The notes under the pieces were generated by a model, which was not told the DNA's origin, did not search any database, and saw only the letters and a list, made by a program, of their open reading frames with translations. A program made the translations under genes and the position numbers. DNA of 64,000 nt from Sulfobacillus thermotolerans (lineage in GTDB: Bacteria; Bacillota; Sulfobacillia; Sulfobacillales; Sulfobacillaceae). Location: the NCBI GenBank assembly GCA_002951815.1, contig CP019454.1, positions 620,001-684,000 of the forward strand. The letters are read 5' to 3'. This document shows positions 24,707-31,530 of this stretch, in pieces. The number at the start of each line of letters is the position of its first letter. The stretch's first letter is position 1.

Positions 24707-27116
24707 TGTAACGCTTTTAACCCGAAATTTAGTGAAGGTTATCCGTTCCCAGTTGAAAGAAGCCCAAGCGGTTTATTGGCTGGTTGCATTTGCCATGCAG
24801 TCTGGGGTGGAGCTACTGCTGCGCGATTTGAAAGCCGCAGAAGCGGCCGGAACCGATATCAAAATTTTAGTGGGCGACTATCTTTATGTCACGGAGCCCG
24901 AGGCTTTGGTCCAGCTGCTTGACGCACTGCCGACCGCGGAACTGCGTCTATGGAAGAGCCAAGGCCAATCTTTTCATGCTAAAGCTTATCTCTTTGAACA
25001 TGCGAACGCGGCGGATACGATGATCGTGGGGTCGTCGAATTTGTCGCAATCGGCGATGACGAGTGGGATCGAATGGAATCTTTTAGCCCGCGACCGGTCA
25101 ACGCAAGCTGTGGAACATTTTATGCGGTTATTCTACGCGGATCGCACCGTGCCTCTTAATGCGATAACTCTGGCACACTATGTGAAGGATTGGCATCAAT
25201 TTCGTCAGCAGCATCCAGATCATCTGGCGACGTGGACTGAGCGCGAGGCATTGACCTTGATGTTCGATCCGGAAGATATGGCTCAGAGTCCTTCACCTGA
25301 TGCGCAGGTAACGCCGACGCTCTTGCCAACGCCAGTGCAAGCGGAAGCACTTGCCGCATTGTCAGACACGCGGCAAGAAGGCTATTCTAAAGCCTTGGTG
25401 GTATTGCCTACGGGACTCGGCAAAACGTATCTGGCAGCATTTTTTGCCCAACAGTTTCGCCGTATTTTGTTTGTGGCCCACCGTGATGAAATTCTTCGCC
25501 AGGCATTGGCGACGTTTCAGTCCGTGATGCACCAGCGGTCATTTGCTGTCTATACAGGAAAGCACGATGATGGACGTGAGAGTATTTTTGCTTCGGTGTT
25601 TACGTTGGCAAGCGAAAAGCATCGCCGGCAATTTTCACCCACGGCCTTTGATCTCATGGTTGTTGATGAATTTCATCATGCGGCCGCCGCATCGTATCAA
25701 CGGCTGCTAACGTATTTTCGCCCCCAATTTTTATTAGGGCTTACGGCGACACCTGACCGGACAGATGGACGCGATATCTTTTCGCTATGCGATGGGAATG
25801 TGGCGTTTCAGGTATCATTGCCCGATGCTATCACACGTCAATGGTTGTCGCCTTTTTGGTATGTGGGGGTTTATGATCCGATCGATTACAGCGCACTGCG
25901 GTGGCGCCGCACCCATTATGATCCGAACGATCTTCTGCGTGCCCAGTTATCGGAATCCCATGTCGCTGCGGTCTATCAAGCATGGCAGGCTTATCATCAA
26001 ACGCGTACACTTGGGTTCTGTAGTTCTATCCGCCATGCCGAATTCTTGGCCGAACAGTTTGCCAAACGGGGAGTGCGCAGCACGTGGGTTTATGCTGGTT
26101 CGGGATTGGGGCAACGCCATCAAGTGATTCAGGAACTCATGCAAGGGCAGTGGGATATTGTTTTCAGTGTCGACCTCTTTAATGAAGGTGTGGATATTCC
26201 TGCGGTCGACACCATTTTACTGGTGAGGCCTACCGATTCATCGATTGTGTTTATTCAGCAGTTGGGACGAGGACTAAGGCGCGCGCCAAACAAAACGCAC
26301 TGTGTCATCATCGATTTAGTCGGCAATTACCGTAATGTCGAGGCCAAACTTATGTGGTTAGGCATCAAAAACCCCGCCGCTTTAGTCACGTCAGGACTCC
26401 CGGCAATCCGGCGGCAATTGCCCCCGGATTGCCGGTTCGACTTGGACTTGCAAAGTCTTAATGTCCTTGAGCGCATGATGCGCCAGCAAACACCACGAAA
26501 GCAAGTCGTGATGGATGCCTATCGCCACTTGCAAGAAGATTTGGGACGTCCCCCTACGTACTTAGAGTTTCACCTGCAATCCGGTGTGCCAGGGACCGCT
26601 GTACATCAGGAATTTGGCACGTATATTGGGCTGAAATACTTGTTAGGTGTCTTAACGCCAGACGAAGTTCAGGCCTGGGATAAATATCAGAAATGGTTGC
26701 TCGAAGTTGAATCCACGCTGATGGTGAAAAGCTATAAGATGGTTTTGCTTAAGGCTATGTTGGCGCGCGGCCCGCTGCAGTGGGTCGCACCCGTGACCGC
26801 GCGAGATGTGGCGGCTTATTTTCACCAATATCTGACGGCCGAGCCCCACCGCATGCGCGTAGACTTTTCCGACAAAACGACGATGCCCCTTAGAACCTAT
26901 CACCCGGAACGCATGGCGAATTTGATTCAGCGTATGCCAATGAAACAATGGAGTCAGAGCAGTGCGGGATGGGTGCAGCTCACCGGCGATACGCTGCAAA
27001 TTCGTGTGGGGGCGGCGGATGCGCGGACACTCACGATATTAGCGAATTGGACCGAGCAAATTGCCGATTATCGTCTGCATGCTTATTTTGAACGCAAGAG
27101 TCAGGCGCTGACGTAA
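24693..27116 (+). CDS. PLD-nuclease/SF2 helicase fusion, DUF3427-like
   Basis: An 807-residue protein. Residues 1-170 are a phospholipase D-like nuclease domain with one HxK half-site (SFHAKAYLFE, then VGSSNLSQSAMTSGIEWN). Residues 215-560 are a superfamily 2 helicase: Walker A VLPTGLGKT, DEFH box (VVDEFHHAAA), motif III LTATPDRTDGRD, and motif VI QQLGRGLRRA. The C-terminal 250 residues resemble the DUF3427 tail (RPPTYLEFHLQ). Start at ATG 24693 or 24699; no ribosome binding site, translation coupled to the MazG-like gene. Relatives are found in defence islands; the function has not been shown. The nuclease plus helicase suggests DNA degradation or restriction. Confidence 0.87.
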   Translation: MSMTDVTLLTRNLVKVIRSQLKEAQAVYWLVAFAMQSGVELLLRDLKAAEAAGTDIKILVGDYLYVTEPEALVQLLDALPTAELRLWKSQGQSFHAKAYLFEHANAADTMIVGSSNLSQSAMTSGIEWNLLARDRSTQAVEHFMRLFYADRTVPLNAITLAHYVKDWHQFRQQHPDHLATWTEREALTLMFDPEDMAQSPSPDAQVTPTLLPTPVQAEALAALSDTRQEGYSKALVVLPTGLGKTYLAAFFAQQFRRILFVAHRDEILRQALATFQSVMHQRSFAVYTGKHDDGRESIFASVFTLASEKHRRQFSPTAFDLMVVDEFHHAAAASYQRLLTYFRPQFLLGLTATPDRTDGRDIFSLCDGNVAFQVSLPDAITRQWLSPFWYVGVYDPIDYSALRWRRTHYDPNDLLRAQLSESHVAAVYQAWQAYHQTRTLGFCSSIRHAEFLAEQFAKRGVRSTWVYAGSGLGQRHQVIQELMQGQWDIVFSVDLFNEGVDIPAVDTILLVRPTDSSIVFIQQLGRGLRRAPNKTHCVIIDLVGNYRNVEAKLMWLGIKNPAALVTSGLPAIRRQLPPDCRFDLDLQSLNVLERMMRQQTPRKQVVMDAYRHLQEDLGRPPTYLEFHLQSGVPGTAVHQEFGTYIGLKYLLGVLTPDEVQAWDKYQKWLLEVESTLMVKSYKMVLLKAMLARGPLQWVAPVTARDVAAYFHQYLTAEPHRMRVDFSDKTTMPLRTYHPERMANLIQRMPMKQWSQSSAGWVQLTGDTLQIRVGAADARTLTILANWTEQIADYRLHAYFERKSQALT

Positions 27117-27194
27117 TCATCGCTTGTGACCATGTCTTGTCCATGGTAGGATGGCATCAGCAGATAGTTAGGACTGTTTACGAAGGAGGCATGC

Positions 27195-28373
27195 ATGACA
27201 CGCCCAACCCGAGCAGACCTTAACACGTTGCGCCATCATAATCGTCAGGTCATTGTCGATATCATGAGACGCTACGGATCATTGTCGCGAGCGGAATTGG
27301 CACGCTTGACACGTTTAAGCAAGGTGACTGTATCAGAAGTCGTCGACGATTTAGTGGCCGAAGGTTATTTGCGTGCCGTGGGTTTAGGGACCGCAGACAT
27401 GGGCCGAAAACCCATGCTCATGGCGTTTAAGGAGTCAGCAGGGTTTGTGCTGGGAATAGAAGTGGCACCACGTATCGTGCGGTTGATCGTGACCGACTTG
27501 ATGGGAGATATCGTGGCAACCTTTGAGGAGTCTGTCGTAGCAGCGGCGGGGGACGACCTGATTAGGGCCCTATGTGCCCTCATTAGTAAGGCGCGAAACC
27601 ATCTACCTCAGAGCCGTTATGGCTTGATGGCGGTAGGCATTGCCATCAGTGGCTGGGTCGACTTCGCGCAAGGCGTGGTCGTGGCTGCACCCAATATGAC
27701 ATGGGCACCGCTCGCTTTGCAAGAACGTCTCGCCAGCTGTGTTCACGTGCCAATTATTGTCGATAATGAGGCGAATGCGGCCTTAGCCTATGAACATGGA
27801 CACGGCATCTTGCGCGATGTGGATCATGCTGTCTATTTGAGTGTGGGTTATGGCTTAGGCAGCGGGATGTTGATGAATGGTGCCGTGTATCGGGGACACA
27901 AAGGAATGGCCGGAGAAATGGGGCATATGGTCTTAGACCCTGCGGGGCCTTTGTGTACGTGTGGCAATCATGGCTGCTGGGAAATGTATAGTTCCGAAAA
28001 AGCTTTGCAGAGAATGATGAGTGGCTGCACGCCTGCACTCACCGTCAACGAAGGGGACCTGACGCACTGGGCAATACAACAGGCGCGGCAGGGGGCGCCG
28101 TGCGCGCGTCAGGCTTTACGCGCGGTAGGCCGTTCTCTTGGCCAAGGGATCATCAATATTGCAAACCTATTGAACCCCCAGACTCTGGTGGTCGGAAATG
28201 GGATGGTCGAAGCTTGGGAGTTCTTAGAACCCGAAATGATGGCAGTGCTTAGTCAGGCAGGACTTTCTGCCACAACCCAAGACCTTATCGTCACGCCGTC
28301 GCCCCATTATCAAGATGCCGCAGTCCGCGGGGCGGCGGCGCTTGCGTGTGACGCCGTTATTGCCCGGATTTAA
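27195..28373 (+). CDS. ROK-family transcriptional repressor (XylR-like)
   Basis: A 392-residue protein with an N-terminal MarR-like winged helix (VDIMRRYGSLSRAELARLTRLSKVTVSEVVDDL, described by its positions 17-49) followed by a ROK domain. GIEVAPRIVRLIVTDLMG is the ROK nucleotide-fold start, and CTCGNHGCWE (about 255-264) is the CxCGxxGCxE zinc signature. It starts at ATG after GAAGGAGG. Its downstream neighbour is a xylulokinase 78 bp away, so it is probably a xylose-responsive repressor of that gene. No xylose isomerase or transporter is nearby. Confidence 0.9.
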   Translation: MTRPTRADLNTLRHHNRQVIVDIMRRYGSLSRAELARLTRLSKVTVSEVVDDLVAEGYLRAVGLGTADMGRKPMLMAFKESAGFVLGIEVAPRIVRLIVTDLMGDIVATFEESVVAAAGDDLIRALCALISKARNHLPQSRYGLMAVGIAISGWVDFAQGVVVAAPNMTWAPLALQERLASCVHVPIIVDNEANAALAYEHGHGILRDVDHAVYLSVGYGLGSGMLMNGAVYRGHKGMAGEMGHMVLDPAGPLCTCGNHGCWEMYSSEKALQRMMSGCTPALTVNEGDLTHWAIQQARQGAPCARQALRAVGRSLGQGIINIANLLNPQTLVVGNGMVEAWEFLEPEMMAVLSQAGLSATTQDLIVTPSPHYQDAAVRGAAALACDAVIARI

Positions 28374-28451
28374 GACTCAGGTTATGCATGGAGTGTACAA
28401 AGATCGATAGAGCACGAAGCGGCATGGTCAGACGCGAAGGGAGGAAGAAGT

Positions 28452-29912
28452 ATGGACGCATATATTGGGCTCGATGTTGGAACACAAGGGATGAAAGGGG
28501 TGGTGGTGGATGACGCGGGGAGCGTGTTAGACACGGCGTATGCCCCCTATCCGACGCAAAGTCCCGCGCCTGGCTGGCAGGAGCAAAATCCGCAAGATTG
28601 GTTGATGGCCTATGATGAGGTGTTGCAACGCCTTATGGCAAAACATCTGCCGGTCGTATACCGGGGCATTGGGTTCACAGGGCAAATGCATACGACGGTG
28701 GCATGTAACGCCAATGGAGTCCCAGTGCGCCCTGCCATATTATGGTCTGATACGCGGGCAGCTGGGTACGGGGAAGCGCTGGAGCAGCGATATGGCCTAG
28801 ATAGCCTTGTGCGCCAAACAGCGAATAAACCGCTGGCCAATTTTTCTGTGTTGCGTTTGCTTTGGATGAAAGATCATGAACCCCAACACTACCGAACCAT
28901 TCAGCGGGTGGCCGTGGCTAAGGACTGGGTACGGGATCAAGTCACGGGAACTTTCATGGCGGACGTCACGGATGGGTCAGGGACGTATTTGTTTGATGTG
29001 GGGCGAAGGCAATGGAACTGGGAATGGATGCACACGTTATCGATTCCACGTCAATGGTGGGCGGATGCGGTGGAGTCACCTACCGTGGTTGGAGACTTAA
29101 GGCGCGGGCCACAAGCATTGCAGCACGTTCCGGTTGTCGCCGGAGCTGGGGATCAGGAGGCAAGTGCTGTTGGCACGGGGCTGACCAATGAAGGCGATTT
29201 AGGGGTCTCCATCGGCACTTCGGGCGTCATTTTTTGGCCGCGGTCGGGATTTTCTCTGCCTCCCCACCCGTCGATTCATGCTTTTTGCCATGCTGTCCCG
29301 GGGATGTGGCACTGGATGGCGGTCACGCAATCAGCCGCCTTATCTTTGCGCTGGTACCGTGACACCTTTGCTCCCACATTATCCTACCGTGACTTAGACC
29401 AACTCGCGGCATCAAGCGCTGCCGGTAGCCACGGGCTCTTGTTTTTTCCCTATTTGCAAGGAGAACGGGCTCCTTTAATGAATGCCCATGCGCAAGGCAC
29501 GTTAATGGGATTAAGGCCGGAGCATCGGGCTTCGGATATTGTGCGGGCGATTTTGGAGGGCGTCGTGTTTAGTCTCTTCCATGCGTGGCTAATGATGAAG
29601 CCAGCGCAGAAAAAGTCATTAGAGCGCATGGTGGCGACCGGGGGCGGTGCTCAAAGCACATTATGGATGCAAATTTTGGCGGATGTCTTTCAAATACCGG
29701 TAACCGTCGTCGACGATCCGGGAGCCGCTGTTGGCGCCGCATGGCTAGCCCGGCGCGCTATTAGCGGGGATGTTAAGGAGCTGTCGCTGCGTGTGCGAAA
29801 AGTCGTTGAGCCCAGTCAAAATCAAGGGGTCTATGCCGAGCGCTTTCACGCATATCGCAGCATGGCGATGAATCTTAACGGGCTTTGGGGGAAGGAAACG
29901 GTTCAGGGTTGA
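28452..29912 (+). CDS. xylB: FGGY-family carbohydrate kinase, xylulokinase-like
   Basis: A 486-residue kinase of the FGGY family that phosphorylates D-xylulose in the pentose route. YIGLDVGTQGMKGVVVD at the N-terminus is the phosphate-binding turn; GIGFTGQMHTTV (about 74-85) and AILWSDTRA (about 96-104) are typical of xylulokinases, VSIGTSGVIFW and ATGGGAQSTLWMQILADVF are the second nucleotide-binding half. ATG after GGGAGGAAG. Its stop overlaps the convergent XRE/TPR regulator gene by 10 bp. The family also includes other pentulose kinases, so the sugar is probable rather than certain. Confidence 0.88.
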   Translation: MDAYIGLDVGTQGMKGVVVDDAGSVLDTAYAPYPTQSPAPGWQEQNPQDWLMAYDEVLQRLMAKHLPVVYRGIGFTGQMHTTVACNANGVPVRPAILWSDTRAAGYGEALEQRYGLDSLVRQTANKPLANFSVLRLLWMKDHEPQHYRTIQRVAVAKDWVRDQVTGTFMADVTDGSGTYLFDVGRRQWNWEWMHTLSIPRQWWADAVESPTVVGDLRRGPQALQHVPVVAGAGDQEASAVGTGLTNEGDLGVSIGTSGVIFWPRSGFSLPPHPSIHAFCHAVPGMWHWMAVTQSAALSLRWYRDTFAPTLSYRDLDQLAASSAAGSHGLLFFPYLQGERAPLMNAHAQGTLMGLRPEHRASDIVRAILEGVVFSLFHAWLMMKPAQKKSLERMVATGGGAQSTLWMQILADVFQIPVTVVDDPGAAVGAAWLARRAISGDVKELSLRVRKVVEPSQNQGVYAERFHAYRSMAMNLNGLWGKETVQG

Positions 29913-31069
29913 CTGGCAATGATGTGAAAGCTACATGTCAAGCGTTGTTCATAATCGTCAAGGACTAGGTTATCCGTCTGAAAAGGCGGGGTCGGCAGCC
30001 CTAGCTTTTGAGCCAACAAAATCATTGATGCCGTATCCTGAGTGTCTTTGGGGTCTGGAACTAAGGCGTATTGCTGGGCATAAGCAGCTGCTTCTGGCAA
30101 GTGGCCCGCCAAGATGTGCGTGAGACAGAGCTCGGCAATGGTCGATCCCCGTTGTCGGGTTTGGGTGTCGCCGTACAAGGCTAAAGCCTTCTCTAATTGC
30201 TCAATGGCCAAGGCGAATTCCCCGCATTGTCGGTGCAAGACACCCATATTGTGGTAGATGCGTGCAGTTTGTAACGGCGTGGCCTTATCGATAAGGGTTT
30301 CGAATTGTTGGATAAGGCCTTTGTCTTTTCCGTGAAGGGCCCAATAACAAATCAGTTCACCGAGATGCGTTTCGACATTAATGACAGGATCGGCGAAGGG
30401 ATGGCGCTTGACTTGGCAATAGAGGGTTAGGGCGTCCTTATAGTTTTTATTTGCTAATAGAATATTGGCCTTCGTGTAGTCAACCAGGTTGGCTTCACGA
30501 GGCCGGTGAAGGGCTAAAAAAATTTCCTTTGCTTGGGCCAACAATGGCTGGCATTGACGGCCGTTGTGATGTTCCGCAAGAGAGAGTGCTAACGCATGAT
30601 TATACAACGCGACGCCTTTGCGATAACTAATGGCTACATGATTCAGTGCATTGACCATTAACTGACTCCATTGCAACATTTGTTTGAAGTCCTGTTTTTT
30701 TAAAGAAATCTTCTCCATGAGATAATAGACTTTGCTATTGTAGCGTCCATTGTAAGAGCCTTGACTAAACGCCAGGGCATGTAAGGCAATGGCTTCAGCT
30801 AGTTTTACGTTATCGGCTTCTAACATCAATTCCGCAAGTCGACAAAGAGTTGGCGGTCTTCTTTCAACCTGCAAATATTCCAAATACCAAACATCATCGG
30901 GCCAAGTCAACGCAATGGCGAGCTGCCGCATGACGCTGGGGGAGGGAATACGTGTACCCGCCTCGATTGCCAAAAGATATGATTTTGAAATCCCTGCTTT
31001 ACTGGCAGCATCGGTTGAGGTCAGTCCCATTTTCTGCCGACGGCGTTTGACGATTGTATTTAAACTCAT
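29903..31069 (-). CDS. XRE-family regulator with TPR repeats (RRNPP-type peptide receptor candidate)
   Basis: A 388-residue cytoplasmic protein. Residues 4-58 are an XRE helix-turn-helix (VKRRRQKMGLTSTDAASKAG, then ISKSYLLAIEAGTRIPS). The rest, about 70-388, is all-helical with repeated TPR-like units, such as ARIYHNMGVLHRQCGEFALA with FALAIEQLEKALALYGD and YTKANILLANKNYKDALTLY. HTH plus TPR at this length is the plan of RRNPP receptors (Rap, Rgg, NprR, PlcR, PrgX, AimR), which bind re-imported signalling peptides. It starts at ATG after AGAGGG. It is divergent from a short secreted peptide gene 65 bp away, with a palindrome between them, the layout of rgg/shp pairs. No transmembrane or kinase part is present. 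Confidence 0.85.
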   Translation of the reverse strand: MSLNTIVKRRRQKMGLTSTDAASKAGISKSYLLAIEAGTRIPSPSVMRQLAIALTWPDDVWYLEYLQVERRPPTLCRLAELMLEADNVKLAEAIALHALAFSQGSYNGRYNSKVYYLMEKISLKKQDFKQMLQWSQLMVNALNHVAISYRKGVALYNHALALSLAEHHNGRQCQPLLAQAKEIFLALHRPREANLVDYTKANILLANKNYKDALTLYCQVKRHPFADPVINVETHLGELICYWALHGKDKGLIQQFETLIDKATPLQTARIYHNMGVLHRQCGEFALAIEQLEKALALYGDTQTRQRGSTIAELCLTHILAGHLPEAAAYAQQYALVPDPKDTQDTASMILLAQKLGLPTPPFQTDNLVLDDYEQRLTCSFHIIASQP

Positions 31070-31092
31070 TGTCTACCCTCTGGTAAGTTTCA

Positions 31093-31121
31093 TTGTACTC
31101 GAGTACTAGTATCATTATACG
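31093..31121 (+). promoter_or_regulatory. Palindromic operator and promoter between receptor and peptide genes
   Basis: GTACTCGAGTAC (31095-31106) is a perfect 12-bp palindrome, and TACTAGTA (31104-31111) partly repeats it. A plus-strand promoter TTGTAC (31093-31098)-17-TATACG (31116-31121) has the palindrome in its -35/spacer. On the minus strand a TATAAT (31119-31114) could be the -10 of the receptor gene, so one operator would control both directions. The plus-strand boxes leave a very short leader, so the exact -10 is uncertain. Confidence 0.6.
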
Positions 31122-31134
31122 TGAGGTGAGAACA

Positions 31135-31299
31135 ATGAATAAAATTTTACGGGCCATAATAGTGATGGCCGGATTGGCTGCAGTTGTGGGAGTTCTGCCC
31201 ACCCACATAGGTCTTGGAGCTACGAGCACGCAAGCTGCCGTGAGCCCATTGGGGAGTACGGGGCCTGCCCCGATTATGTTAGGAACCAGACAGGCGTAA
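31135..31299 (+). CDS. Small secreted pro-peptide (candidate signalling peptide precursor)
   Basis: A 54-residue protein with a clear signal sequence: basic N-region MNKILR, a hydrophobic core AIIVMAGLAAVVGVL, then a polar region with a plausible signal peptidase site after TSTQA. Cleavage there leaves AVSPLGSTGPAPIMLGTRQA, a 20-residue tail without cysteines. It starts at the ATG at 31135 after GTGAGGTGAG; an in-frame ATG at 31093 lies in the promoter. A terminator follows. Size, secretion signal and divergent position next to an HTH-TPR protein match RRNPP propeptides, which are cut again to 5-10 residue signals. The active part cannot be told; the C-terminal end is most usual. Confidence 0.72.
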   Translation: MNKILRAIIVMAGLAAVVGVLPTHIGLGATSTQAAVSPLGSTGPAPIMLGTRQA

Positions 31300-31347
31300 C
31301 AATAGCCGCAAGGCCTTCTATGTGAATGGAGTGTTCCCGCTCTCAAA

Positions 31348-31391
31348 GGGAGGCGTCATCAGGTGATACTTGGTCGCCTCCTTATTTTATA
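31348..31391 (+). terminator. Terminator of the pro-peptide gene
   Basis: GGGAGGCG (31348-31355) pairs with CGCCTCC (31375-31381), enclosing a 19-base loop, and is followed by TTATTTTAT. It isolates the peptide gene from soeA downstream. Confidence 0.75.
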
Positions 31392-31530
31392 AACCTGCCG
31401 ATGTAAGTGAACCGTAATGTGTGACTTCTGCTTAATGCGAGGGTTATGAACACCTTTATAAATGTCCATTCCAACAACATGGCTGCCCATGATGCGTTGA
31501 CGTTCCAATGGCGGCAAGGAGGGTTTTACG

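Noticed and set aside
29903-31299. Interpretation of the HTH-TPR/peptide pair as a phage arbitrium system
   Set aside because: Receptor size is similar to AimR, but the peptide gene is divergent rather than downstream and no phage genes lie nearby; an Rgg/SHP-like host system fits better.
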